Shown piece after piece: positions 1-8,201 of a stretch of 12,645 nucleotides of DNA. The notes under the pieces were generated by a model that worked only from the letters and a program-made list of their open reading frames with translations, did no database searches and was not told the DNA's origin. Position numbers and translations under genes: made by a program. Numbering within the stretch: position 1 is the stretch's first letter; the number at the start of each line of letters is the position of its first letter. Origin of the DNA: CBDCWA01 sp046048295. Its GTDB lineage: Bacteria > Pseudomonadota > Alphaproteobacteria > Rhizobiales > Hyphomicrobiaceae. Location of the stretch: positions 1 through 12,645 of the forward strand of contig JBJOGJ010000106.1 of NCBI GenBank assembly GCA_046048295.1. The letters are read 5' to 3'.

Positions 1-82
1 TTCGACCGTCGCCGTCGCCGCCCTGCCACTAGGCGCCCGCGTCGAGATCGAGGTAATCGCCTTCCGCCAGAAAAGCCCCTGA
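1..82 (+). CDS. RidA/YjgF/UK114-family protein, C-terminal end only
   Basis: Only the last 26 codons are in the window, read from base 2 and ending in TGA at 80-82. They contain STVAVAALPLGARVEIEVIA. A threonine-valine strand, then L-P-x-x-A-x-V-E-I-E-x-x-A, is the usual C-terminal signature of the RidA (YjgF/YER057c/UK114) family. Family members are small trimeric cytosolic proteins, and the well-studied ones hydrolyse reactive enamine/imine intermediates released by PLP enzymes. The substrate of this copy cannot be judged, and the key arginine of RidA deaminases is outside the window. The stop lies 27 bp before sucC with no visible terminator, so read-through into the TCA genes is plausible. 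The family call rests on a short tail. The reading frame is firm. Confidence 0.72.
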   Translation, partial: STVAVAALPLGARVEIEVIAFRQKSP

Positions 83-109
83 GCCGGGCACTTATCCGTC
101 GAGGATCTC

Positions 110-1309
110 ATGAACATTCACGAATACCAGGCCAAGGAGCTCTACCGCCGCTACGGCGTGCCGACGTCGACGGGCTACCCCGCGTTCACGGTCGAGGAGG
201 CGGTTGCCGCCGCCGAGAAGCTTCCGGGTCCCGTCTGGGTCGTCAAGGCGCAGATCCATGCCGGCGGCCGCGGCAAGGGCAAGTTTCTCGAGCCGGAAGC
301 CGGCGACAAGGGCGGCGTCCGCATCGCCAAGTCCGTCGACGAGGTTCGCACCTTCGCCGAGCAGATGCTTGGCCGCACACTTGTCACCGTTCAGACCGGT
401 CCTGCCGGCCGCGTCGTCAACCGCCTCTATGTCGAGGAGGGCTCGAATATCGGCCGCGAGCTCTACCTCTCGGCGCTCGTCGACCGCGCCACCTCGCGCG
501 TTGCCTTCATCGCCTCCACCGAAGGCGGCATGGACATCGAGCAGGTGGCCCACGACACGCCCGAGAAGATCCTCACCATGTCGATCGATCCGGCCTCGGG
601 CTTCGCGCCCTTCCATGGCCGCAAGATCGCCTTCGCTCTGGGCCTCGAGGGCGATCAGGTGAAGCAGTGCGTGGCGATGATCTCCAACATCTACCGCATG
701 GTCGTCGAGAAGGACATGAGCCTCCTGGAGATCAACCCGCTCGTCGTCACCAAGGATGGCAACCTCGTCGCCCTCGACGGCAAGATGAACTTCGATTCCA
801 ATGCCCTGTTCCGTCACAAGGACATCGTCGAGATGCGTGACCTGGAGGAGGAGGACCCGAAGGAGATCGAGGCTTCGAAGTTCGACCTCTCCTATATCAC
901 ACTCGATGGCAACATCGGCTGCATGGTCAATGGTGCCGGCCTCGCCATGGCCACCATGGACATCATCAAGCTCTATGGCATGGAGCCCGCCAACTTCCTT
1001 GACGTCGGCGGCGGCGCCAGCAAGGAGAAGGTGACCGCGGCCTTCAAGATCATCACCGCCGATCCCAACGTGAAGGGCATCCTGGTCAATATTTTCGGCG
1101 GCATCATGCGCTGCGACATCATTGCGGAGGGCGTCATCGCTGCGGTCAAGGAGGTCGGGCTCCAGGTGCCCCTCGTTGTCCGCCTCGAAGGCACCAACGT
1201 GGACCTTGGCAAGAAGATCCTCAATGACAGCGGCCTGAACGTCGTTGCCGCCGACGACCTCGCCGACGCCGCCAAGAAGATCACCGATGAAGTACGAAAG
1301 GCCGCTTGA
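110..1309 (+). CDS. sucC: Succinyl-CoA synthetase (ADP/GDP-forming) subunit beta
   Basis: The 399-residue beta subunit of succinate-CoA ligase works with SucD to interconvert succinyl-CoA and succinate, coupled to nucleoside triphosphate formation, in the cytosol. Residues 1-~235 form the ATP-grasp nucleotide-binding half. Visible there are the N-terminal MNIHEYQAKEL, K46, and the Gly-rich stretch at 50-57 (H-A-G-G-R-G-K-G). The metal-ligand pair N209 (in EINPLVV) and D223 (in ALDGK) has the spacing usual in the family. Residues ~250-399 are the CoA-ligase flavodoxin-like half, with GCMVNGAGLAMATMD and the DVGGGASKEKV loop. Length is normal (about 390-400). The ATG is preceded by GAGG at 101-104, five bases away, and the N-terminus matches the family. 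It is the first of a tight run, with its stop 2 bp before the sucD ATG. Whether it prefers ATP or GTP cannot be read reliably. Confidence 0.97.
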   Translation: MNIHEYQAKELYRRYGVPTSTGYPAFTVEEAVAAAEKLPGPVWVVKAQIHAGGRGKGKFLEPEAGDKGGVRIAKSVDEVRTFAEQMLGRTLVTVQTGPAGRVVNRLYVEEGSNIGRELYLSALVDRATSRVAFIASTEGGMDIEQVAHDTPEKILTMSIDPASGFAPFHGRKIAFALGLEGDQVKQCVAMISNIYRMVVEKDMSLLEINPLVVTKDGNLVALDGKMNFDSNALFRHKDIVEMRDLEEEDPKEIEASKFDLSYITLDGNIGCMVNGAGLAMATMDIIKLYGMEPANFLDVGGGASKEKVTAAFKIITADPNVKGILVNIFGGIMRCDIIAEGVIAAVKEVGLQVPLVVRLEGTNVDLGKKILNDSGLNVVAADDLADAAKKITDEVRKAA

Positions 1310-1311
1310 AA

Positions 1312-2214
1312 ATGGCAGTTCTCGTAGACAGGAATACCAAGGTCATCTGCCAGGGCATCACCGGCAGCCAGGGCACCTTCCACACGATTCAGGCAGTCGA
1401 CTACGGCACGAGCATGGTCGGCGGCGTGACGCCGGGCAAGGGTGGTTCGAAGCATCCTGATGCAGCCCTCGCCCATGTGCCGATCTTCGATACCGTCTGG
1501 CAGGCCCGCGAGGCGACTGGCGCCGACGCCAGCGCGATCTACGTTCCGCCGCCCTTCGCCGCAGACGCCATCCTCGAGGCCATCGACGCCGAGATCCCGC
1601 TCATCGTCTGCATCACCGAGGGTATCCCGGTGATGGACATGGTCAAGGTCAAGCGTGCGCTGCAGGGCTCGAAGTCCCGCCTCATCGGGCCGAATTGCCC
1701 GGGCGTTCTCACCCCTGACCAGTGCAAGATCGGCATCATGCCGGGCAACATTTTCAAGCGTGGCCACGTCGGCATTGTCTCCCGCTCCGGTACCCTCACC
1801 TACGAGGCCGTCAAGCAGACCACGGACGCCGGCCTCGGCCAGTCCACCGCCGTTGGCATCGGTGGTGACCCCGTCAAGGGAACCGAGTTCATCGACGTGC
1901 TCGAGATGTTCCTTGCCGATCCCGACACCAACTCGATCATCATGATCGGCGAGATCGGCGGTTCCGCCGAGGAGGACGCGGCTGAGTTCATCAAGCGCGA
2001 GGCCGCCCGCGGCCGCAAGAAGCCGATGGCAGGCTTCATCGCCGGTGTCACCGCCCCGCCCGGTCGTCGCATGGGACACGCTGGCGCCATCATTTCCGGC
2101 GGCAAGGGCGGCGCTGGCGACAAGATCGAGGCGATGCGTTCCGCCGGCATCGCGATTGCCGACAGCCCGGCCTCCCTCGGCACCACGCTGGCCGGTGTCC
2201 TCGAGAAGCTCTGA
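1312..2214 (+). CDS. sucD: Succinyl-CoA synthetase subunit alpha
   Basis: This 300-residue alpha subunit binds CoA and carries the histidine that is transiently phosphorylated in the succinyl-CoA synthetase reaction. The N-terminal Rossmann-like CoA-binding domain shows the Gly-rich GITGSQGTFH and then GGVTPGKGG. Mid-protein LIGPNCPGV and IVSRSGTLTYEAV are family hallmarks. The active-site histidine is H256 in RRMGHAGAIISGGKGGAGDK. I place the start at ATG 1312, giving MAVLVDRNTKVICQG, which lines up with known SucD N-termini. A TTG two codons upstream (1306) is in frame but overlaps the sucC stop and adds nothing conserved. With a 2-bp gap after sucC, translational coupling is likely, which suits an equimolar alpha-beta partner. 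Nothing about the protein is odd. Confidence 0.97.
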   Translation: MAVLVDRNTKVICQGITGSQGTFHTIQAVDYGTSMVGGVTPGKGGSKHPDAALAHVPIFDTVWQAREATGADASAIYVPPPFAADAILEAIDAEIPLIVCITEGIPVMDMVKVKRALQGSKSRLIGPNCPGVLTPDQCKIGIMPGNIFKRGHVGIVSRSGTLTYEAVKQTTDAGLGQSTAVGIGGDPVKGTEFIDVLEMFLADPDTNSIIMIGEIGGSAEEDAAEFIKREAARGRKKPMAGFIAGVTAPPGRRMGHAGAIISGGKGGAGDKIEAMRSAGIAIADSPASLGTTLAGVLEKL

Positions 2215-2411
2215 GCGGCACCGTCACGAGAAAAGTTGCATTCCAGTGCTATCCACGCTTTTAGAGGTATTCCTGTGAATGCCTGCTCGCGGAATTGCTT
2301 TGCACCTGACTATAAGGTGCGCGCGTTCTGCGCGCGGGCGGCACGGTCTGGCAGCGCGTGGCGGACTTGGACCCGCCGGATCAATAGAGTTGAGAGGCAC
2401 TTCGAAATCCG
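2215..2411 (+). promoter_or_regulatory. sucD-sucA leader with possible promoter and two hairpins
   Basis: This 197-bp gap is much longer than the others in the cluster and shows no credible gene. CTATAAG at 2310-2316 resembles a -10 box, although the expected -35 position (about 2286-2292, CTCGCGG) is weak. Directly after it is a hairpin. GTGC 2317-2320 pairs with GCAC 2341-2344 and GCGCG 2321-2325 pairs with CGCGC 2331-2335, with loop TTCTG and a 3' bulge. A second hairpin pairs GGCGG 2360-2364 with CCGCC 2373-2377. Neither is followed by a T run, so they do not look like intrinsic terminators. The likely Shine-Dalgarno GAGAGG (2392-2397) is 14 bases from the sucA ATG, which is long. I infer a separate promoter or a structured 5' leader for sucAB-lpd. 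The promoter itself is only a suggestion. Confidence 0.4.
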
Positions 2412-5375
2412 ATGTCACGCCAAGCAACTAACGAAGCCTTCGCGAGAACCTCCTTTCTTCACGGCGCCAATGCCGCCTACATTGAGGAGATGCAGGCACT
2501 TTACGAGCGCAATCCCGGCGCCGTAGGCGACGAATGGCGCCTCTTCTTCCAGAGCCTGCAGGAGCAGCCGGGCGCTGACAGTGTCGGCCCGTCCTGGGCA
2601 AAGCCGCTCTCGAGCCTCGAACAGCACGCCGACCCGGAGCTTCTCGGCGCCCTGACTGGCGATTATTCGGGCATGGAGCGCCAGTTCCGCGACAAGATCG
2701 AGGCCCGCGCCGCCGGCTTCGGCATGGACATGTCCATCGGCGCGTCCATCCGCGCCACGCAGGACTCCGTCCGTGCCTTGATGCTTATCCGCGCCTATCG
2801 CGTGATGGGTCATCTCGCCGCTGACCTCGACCCGCTGGGCCTGGCAGAGCAGCGCGTCCACAACGAACTCGAGCCCGAGACCTACGGCTTCACCAAGGCC
2901 GACCTTGACCGTCCGATCTTCCTCGACAACGTGCTCGGGTTGGAAACGGCGACCATCCGCCAGATTCTTCGCATTCTGAAGCGCACCTACTGCGAGAAGA
3001 TCGGCGTCGAGTTCATGCACATAACGAATCCGGAGCAGAAGAGCTGGATTCAGGAGCGCATCGAAGGTGAGGAGAAGGAGGTTCACTTCACCGTCGAAGG
3101 CAAGAAAGCCATCATGAACAAGCTCATCGAAGCAGAGATGTTCGAGCAGTTCTGTGGCGCCAAGTATACCGGCACCAAGCGCTTCGGCCTCGACGGCGGC
3201 GAATCCATGGTCCCCGCTCTCGAGCAGATCATCAAGCGCGGCGGCCAGCTCGGCCTGCGCGAGATCGTCATCGGCATGGCACACCGTGGCCGCCTGAACG
3301 TTCTCGCCAACGTGATGTCGAAGCCGCACCGCGCCATTTTCAACGAGTTCAAGGGCGGTTCCTTCAAGCCCAATGACGTCGAAGGCTCGGGCGACGTGAA
3401 GTACCACCTCGGTGCCTCCTCCGACCGCTCCTTCGATGGCAACAACGTTCACCTGTCCCTTACCGCCAACCCCTCGCATCTCGAGATCGTCGATCCCGTC
3501 GTCCTCGGCAAGGTGCGCGCCAAGCAGGACCAGCACGGCTGCCGCCCTGACGAGCGCTCGCTCGTACTTCCGCTGCTGATCCACGGCGACGCGGCCTTCG
3601 CCGGCCAGGGCGTCGTGGCCGAGTGCCTGGGCCTCTCCGGTCTCAAGGGCCACCGCACTGGCGGCTCCATCCACTTCATCATCAACAACCAGATCGGCTT
3701 TACGACCAACCCGCAGTTCTCTCGCTCCTCGCCCTATTGCTCCGACGTCGCCAAGATGGTCGAGGCCCCGATCTTCCACGTCAACGGCGACGACCCGGAG
3801 GCCGTAGTCCACGTCGCCAAGATCGCGACGGAGTTCCGCCAGCGCTTCCAGAAGCCGGTCGTCATCGACATGTTCTGCTACCGTCGCTTCGGCCACAACG
3901 AGAGCGACGAGCCGGCCTTCACGCAGCCGCGGATGTACAAGAAGATCCGCTCGCATGACACGGTCGTCACGCTTTACGGCAACCGCCTCGTCTCCGAGGG
4001 CGTCCTCGCCGAGCCCGAGCTCGACGCCATGAAGGGCCAGTTCCGCGCCCACCTCGATGACGAGTTCCAGGTCTCCGACAGCTACAAGCCGAACAAGGCC
4101 GACTGGCTCGACGGGCGTTGGTCGGGCCTCGGCTTCGCCGATGACGAGGCGCGGCGCGGCAATACCGGGGTCGATCTCGATACGTTGCGCGAAGTCGGCC
4201 GCCAGATCACCGCGATCCCGCCCGACTTCCAGGCCCACCGCACCGTCCAGCGCCTTTTCGAGCGCCGTCGCGAGATGATCGAGACCGGCAAGGGGCTCGA
4301 TTGGGCCATGGCCGAACTCCTCGCCTATGGCACGCTCCTCAAGGAGAAGTATCCGGTCCGACTTTCCGGCCAGGACGTCGAGCGCGGCACCTTCTCGCAG
4401 CGCCACTCCGTCATCTTCGATCAGGAGACCGGCGAGCGCTTCACGCCCCTCGAGCGCGTGTCTTCCGACCAGGCCCGCTTCGAGGTCATCAACTCGATGC
4501 TCTCCGAGGAGGCTGTACTTGGCTTCGAGTACGGCTACTCCCTCGCCGAACCGATGGCGCTCACGTTGTGGGAGGCTCAGTTCGGTGACTTTGCGAACGG
4601 CGCCCAGGTCGTCATCGACCAGTTCATATCCTCCGGTGAACGCAAGTGGTTGCGCATGTCCGGCCTCGTTCTCCTCCTGCCCCACGGCTACGAGGGTCAG
4701 GGCCCCGAGCACTCCTCAGCAAGACTCGAGCGCTACCTGCAGCTTTCCGCCGAGGACAACTGGCAGGTGGCCAACTGCTCGACACCGGCCAACTACTTCC
4801 ACATCCTGCGCCGCCAGTTGCACCGCAACTTCCGCAAGCCGCTGGTGCTGATGACGCCGAAGTCGTTGCTCCGCCACAAGCAGGTCATCTCCGACCTCTG
4901 GGAACTCGGCCCTGACAAGTCGTTCCACCGCGTCCTCCTCGACGACTGCGACCCGAATCGCAACGCAGCCGCGACGGGTGAGGTGAAGCTGAAGCCGGAC
5001 GCCGGGATCCGCCGCGTCGTGCTCTGCTGCGGCAAGATCTACTACGACCTCTTCGAGGCCCGTGAAAAGGCCGGCACCGACGACGTCTATATCCTGCGCC
5101 TCGAGCAGCTATACCCCTTCCCGGCCCGCTCTCTCACCAACGAGCTTTCACGCTTCCCGAATGCCGAAGTCGTCTGGTGTCAGGAGGAGCCGCGCAACAT
5201 GGGTGGCTGGCACTTCGTCGAATCGAACATCGAATGGGTGTTGGAGCAGATCGGGGCCAAATCGACCCGCCCGCGTTATGTCGGGCGGCACGCGATGGCA
5301 TCGACAGCCACCGGCTTGTTGTCGAAACACATTAGTGAGCAGAACTCCATCGTCGCCGAGGCCCTCGGCGAATGA
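2412..5375 (+). CDS. sucA: 2-oxoglutarate dehydrogenase E1 component
   Basis: The 987-residue thiamine-diphosphate-dependent E1o subunit decarboxylates 2-oxoglutarate and passes the succinyl group to lipoyl-SucB in the cytosolic 2-oxoglutarate dehydrogenase complex. The N-terminus (ATNEAFARTSFLHGANAAYI, then EEMQALYERNPG) is the short helical segment typical of bacterial E1o. Active-site landmarks follow in order: HRGRLN at 291-296, YHLGASSDR, LTANPSHLEIVDPVV, the ThDP/Mg motif running from GDAAFAGQG (D393) to NNQIGFTTN (N426, I428), and FCYRRFGHNESDEP. The C-terminal transketolase-like half includes LLLPHGYEGQGPEHSSAR and, at 897-904, LEQLYPFP. Length is normal for alphaproteobacteria (enterobacterial forms are shorter). 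The start is fixed by the conserved N-terminus even though the nearest purine-rich site lies 14 bases away. sucB follows after 53 bp. Confidence 0.97.
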   Translation: MSRQATNEAFARTSFLHGANAAYIEEMQALYERNPGAVGDEWRLFFQSLQEQPGADSVGPSWAKPLSSLEQHADPELLGALTGDYSGMERQFRDKIEARAAGFGMDMSIGASIRATQDSVRALMLIRAYRVMGHLAADLDPLGLAEQRVHNELEPETYGFTKADLDRPIFLDNVLGLETATIRQILRILKRTYCEKIGVEFMHITNPEQKSWIQERIEGEEKEVHFTVEGKKAIMNKLIEAEMFEQFCGAKYTGTKRFGLDGGESMVPALEQIIKRGGQLGLREIVIGMAHRGRLNVLANVMSKPHRAIFNEFKGGSFKPNDVEGSGDVKYHLGASSDRSFDGNNVHLSLTANPSHLEIVDPVVLGKVRAKQDQHGCRPDERSLVLPLLIHGDAAFAGQGVVAECLGLSGLKGHRTGGSIHFIINNQIGFTTNPQFSRSSPYCSDVAKMVEAPIFHVNGDDPEAVVHVAKIATEFRQRFQKPVVIDMFCYRRFGHNESDEPAFTQPRMYKKIRSHDTVVTLYGNRLVSEGVLAEPELDAMKGQFRAHLDDEFQVSDSYKPNKADWLDGRWSGLGFADDEARRGNTGVDLDTLREVGRQITAIPPDFQAHRTVQRLFERRREMIETGKGLDWAMAELLAYGTLLKEKYPVRLSGQDVERGTFSQRHSVIFDQETGERFTPLERVSSDQARFEVINSMLSEEAVLGFEYGYSLAEPMALTLWEAQFGDFANGAQVVIDQFISSGERKWLRMSGLVLLLPHGYEGQGPEHSSARLERYLQLSAEDNWQVANCSTPANYFHILRRQLHRNFRKPLVLMTPKSLLRHKQVISDLWELGPDKSFHRVLLDDCDPNRNAAATGEVKLKPDAGIRRVVLCCGKIYYDLFEAREKAGTDDVYILRLEQLYPFPARSLTNELSRFPNAEVVWCQEEPRNMGGWHFVESNIEWVLEQIGAKSTRPRYVGRHAMASTATGLLSKHISEQNSIVAEALGE

Positions 5376-5428
5376 TCTGTCGATCCGTACCACTGTCGAG
5401 AGCGTCTTGAAGAGATAAGGCCCAAGCG

Positions 5429-6676
5429 ATGACCATCGAAATCAAAGTACCAACACTTGGTGAGAGCATCACCGAGGCCACCGTCGGGCAGTGGTTCAAG
5501 AAGGCGGGCGACGCTGTCGCGGCCGATGAGCCCCTTTGCGAACTCGAGACCGACAAGGTCACCGTCGAGGTCCCGGCGCCCGCCGCCGGCGTCCTTTCGG
5601 AAATCTCCGTCGAGGCCGGCTCAACCGTCGCGGTCGGCGCCCGGCTTGGTGCCATTGCCGAGGGTGCCGGCGCCGCTGCCGCGCCCGCCGCCGCACCCAA
5701 GCCTGCCGCCGCCGCACCGGCCCCTGCCCCGGCCAAGCCCGCTGGCGGCAACGGCGCCGGCGCCATGCCTGCTTCCCCTGCGGCGCGCAAGATTCTCGAC
5801 GAGAAGGGTCTCACCGCCGCTGACGTTGCAGGTTCCGGCCGCCGCGGCCAGGTCTTGAAGCCCGACGCGGTTGCTGCCGGCCAGCGCCCCGCCGCTCAAC
5901 CGGCCCTCTATGCGCCGATGGGCCCCGCCCCGACGCCATCCCAGCAGCTCCGCGGCCCGGTCGCCCTTCAGGACTCCGAGCGGGAGGAGCGCCTGCCGAT
6001 GAGCCGGCTGCGCCAGACCATAGCGCGCCGCCTGAAGGACGCGCAGAACACCGCTGCGATCCTCACCACCTTCAACGACGTCGACATGAGCGCGGTGATG
6101 CAGATTCGCGCTCAGTACAAGGACCTGTTCGAGAAGCGCCACGGCGTAAAGCTTGGCTTCATGGGCTTCTTCGTGAAGTCCTGCGTGCAGGCGCTGAAGG
6201 AGATTCCGGCCGTAAACGGCGAGATCGACGGCAACGACGTCATCTACAAGAACTACTACCACATCGGCGTCGCTGTCGGCACGGAGAAGGGCCTCGTTGT
6301 ACCTGTGGTCCGCAATGCCGACCAGCTCTCCCTTGCCGAGGTCGAGGCCACCATCACCGACTTCGGCACCCGCGCCCGCTCCGGCAAGCTCGGCATCGAG
6401 GAGATGCAGGGCGGCACCTTCACGATCTCCAACGGCGGCGTCTACGGCTCCATGCTCTCGACGCCGATCCTCAATGCGCCGCAGTCCGGAATCCTTGGCA
6501 TGCACCGCATCGAGGAGCGCCCCGTCGTTCGCAACGGCCAGGTCGTCGCCCGCCCGATGATGTATCTGGCGCTCTCCTACGACCACCGCATTGTCGACGG
6601 CAAGGAGGCGGTCACCTTCCTCGTTCGCGTCAAGGAATGCCTCGAGGACCCGCAGCGCTTCATCCTCGACCTTTGA
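5429..6676 (+). CDS. sucB: Dihydrolipoyllysine succinyltransferase, E2 of 2-oxoglutarate dehydrogenase
   Basis: The 415-residue core of the 2-oxoglutarate dehydrogenase complex carries the swinging lipoyl arm and transfers succinyl to CoA. Domain order is clear. There is one lipoyl domain (about 1-77) with the lipoylated K43 in ELETDKVTVEV. A flexible Ala/Pro linker (78-112) follows, then a peripheral-subunit-binding domain (about 113-148, PASPAARKILDEKGL through GSGRRGQVLKPDAV). A second linker (about 149-185) leads to the acyltransferase domain (about 187-415). The catalytic motif is DHRIVDG with H386 and D390. The protein ends in FILDL as most SucB proteins do. A single lipoyl domain together with the sucA neighbour marks it as the succinyl, not acetyl, transferase. 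AAGG at 5417-5420 lies 8 bases before the ATG. The next gene, lpd, is 62 bp on, and the 5'-3' E1-E2-E3 order suggests one transcript. Confidence 0.97.
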   Translation: MTIEIKVPTLGESITEATVGQWFKKAGDAVAADEPLCELETDKVTVEVPAPAAGVLSEISVEAGSTVAVGARLGAIAEGAGAAAAPAAAPKPAAAAPAPAPAKPAGGNGAGAMPASPAARKILDEKGLTAADVAGSGRRGQVLKPDAVAAGQRPAAQPALYAPMGPAPTPSQQLRGPVALQDSEREERLPMSRLRQTIARRLKDAQNTAAILTTFNDVDMSAVMQIRAQYKDLFEKRHGVKLGFMGFFVKSCVQALKEIPAVNGEIDGNDVIYKNYYHIGVAVGTEKGLVVPVVRNADQLSLAEVEATITDFGTRARSGKLGIEEMQGGTFTISNGGVYGSMLSTPILNAPQSGILGMHRIEERPVVRNGQVVARPMMYLALSYDHRIVDGKEAVTFLVRVKECLEDPQRFILDL

Positions 6677-6738
6677 TCGCTCACCCGGGCCTGCCTTGAC
6701 CAGCCCTCAGCCGGGCGCTTCCGATTGGGAAAAACGAC

Positions 6739-8139
6739 ATGTCATTTGATCTCATCGTCATCGGCACCGGCCCCGGCGGCTACGTGTGCGCCATCCGCGC
6801 CGCCCAGCTCGGGCTGAAGGTCGCCGTCGTCGAGAAGCGCGCGACGCACGGCGGCACCTGCCTCAACGTCGGCTGCATCCCTTCCAAAGCGCTCCTGCAT
6901 GCTTCCGAGCTTTACGAGGAAGCGGGTCACGGCTTCGCTGACATGGGCATCGAGGTCGCCCCCAAATTGAACCTCGCCAAGATGCTCGCCTTCAAGGACG
7001 AGGGCGTGAAGGGCAACGTCGATGGCGTCGCCTACCTCCTGAAGAAGAACAAGGTCGACCACTTCCACGGCACCGGCAAGGTGCTTGGTACCGGCAAGGT
7101 CGAGGTCACGTTCATCAATGGCGAGAAGAAAGTCCTGGAGACTGGCAGCATCGTCATCGCGACAGGGTCAGACGTCACCCCGCTGCCGGGCGTCGAGATC
7201 GACGAAAAGCAGGTTGTCTCCTCCACAGGAGCGCTCACGCTGGAATCCGTGCCGAAGAAGATGATCGTCGTCGGCGCTGGCGTCATCGGCCTTGAGTTGG
7301 GCTCCGTCTGGCGCCGCCTCGGCTCGGAAGTCCTCGTCATCGAGTTCCTCGACCGCATCCTCCCGGGCATGGACCTCGACGTCGCCAAGCAGTTCCAGCG
7401 CATCCTCGCCAAGCAGGGCATGGCCTTCAAACTCGGCCACAAGGTCTCGAAGGTCGCCAAGTCTGGTGCTGGCCTCTCCGTCACCATCGAGCCAGCCGCC
7501 GGCGGCGCCGCCGAGACCGTCGAGGCCGACGTCGTCCTCGTCTGTATCGGTCGCCGTCCGTACACCGAAGGGCTTGGTTGCGAGGAAGCCGGCATTGGGC
7601 TCGACGAGAGGAAGCGCGTCATCGTCGATGATCACTTCCAGACCACGGTGCCCGGCGTCTACGCCATCGGCGACGTCATCCGCGGGCCCATGCTCGCCCA
7701 CAAGGCCGAGGACGAAGGAATTGCCGTTGCCGAAATGCTCGCCGGCCAGGCGGGGCACGTGAACTACAGCGCCATTCCGGGCGTCATCTACACCTACCCC
7801 GAGGTCGCGAGCGTCGGCTACACCGAGGAGGAGCTCAAGGAAGCCGGCGTCGTCTACAAGGCGGGCAAGTTCCCCTTCACCGCGAACGGCCGCGCCAAGG
7901 TCAACCGCACCACCGACGGCTTCGTGAAGATTCTGGCCGACAAGGAAACGGACCGCGTCCTCGGCGTCCACATCATCGGGCCCAATGCAGGCGAGTTGAT
8001 CGCCGAAGCCGTGGTCATCATGGAGTTCGGCGGCTCGGCGGAAGACCTCGCCCGCACCTGCCACGCCCACCCGACGCTGTCGGAAGCCGTCAAGGAAGCC
8101 GCCCTCGCCGCCACCGAATCCCGCCCGATCCATATGTGA
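6739..8139 (+). CDS. lpd: Dihydrolipoamide dehydrogenase (E3)
   Basis: This 466-residue FAD flavoprotein reoxidises dihydrolipoyl groups on SucB with NAD+. It is probably the E3 dedicated to the 2-oxoglutarate dehydrogenase encoded just upstream, since many alphaproteobacteria carry further E3 copies in other complexes. The FAD motif is GTGPGG at 9-14. The redox disulfide is C41-C46 in GGTCLNVGCIPSK. The NAD-binding GxGxxG is G179-A-G-V-I-G184, and the second FAD motif is GVYAIGD (D312). The dimer-interface catalytic pair is H444 and E449 in HAHPTLSEA. Length and all key residues are normal. GGGA at 6727-6730 lies 8 bases before the ATG. The 62 bp after its stop (8140-8201) separate it from a convergent SDR gene and contain no hairpin-plus-T-run terminator that I can identify. 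Confidence 0.97.
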   Translation: MSFDLIVIGTGPGGYVCAIRAAQLGLKVAVVEKRATHGGTCLNVGCIPSKALLHASELYEEAGHGFADMGIEVAPKLNLAKMLAFKDEGVKGNVDGVAYLLKKNKVDHFHGTGKVLGTGKVEVTFINGEKKVLETGSIVIATGSDVTPLPGVEIDEKQVVSSTGALTLESVPKKMIVVGAGVIGLELGSVWRRLGSEVLVIEFLDRILPGMDLDVAKQFQRILAKQGMAFKLGHKVSKVAKSGAGLSVTIEPAAGGAAETVEADVVLVCIGRRPYTEGLGCEEAGIGLDERKRVIVDDHFQTTVPGVYAIGDVIRGPMLAHKAEDEGIAVAEMLAGQAGHVNYSAIPGVIYTYPEVASVGYTEEELKEAGVVYKAGKFPFTANGRAKVNRTTDGFVKILADKETDRVLGVHIIGPNAGELIAEAVVIMEFGGSAEDLARTCHAHPTLSEAVKEAALAATESRPIHM

Positions 8140-8201
8140 CGGGCGCGATCGGCTCGCTCGAATCTAGGATCTGTTCTCAGCGACCGCCCCGCCTTCTCCC
8201 G

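Noticed and set aside
2415..4712. A 765-codon open frame antisense to sucA, and similar long antisense frames opposite sucC, sucD, sucB, lpd, xerC and the TPR gene
   Set aside because: They mirror the codons of the real genes. High GC at third positions removes stops from the opposite strand. Their translations are low-complexity (Ala/Asp/Glu/Val/Gly-rich) with no recognisable domains, while the sense frames carry complete family motifs.
6684..6715. CCCGG...CCGGG inverted repeat between sucB and lpd as a terminator
   Set aside because: The stem is only 5 bp with a 22-base loop and no T run follows. The gap is short and the E2-E3 pair is expected to be co-transcribed.
8140..8201. Bidirectional terminator between lpd and the SDR gene
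   Set aside because: Only a 4-bp stem (GCGA/TCGC, 8145-8157) was found and no T or A run, so nothing supports a terminator call.
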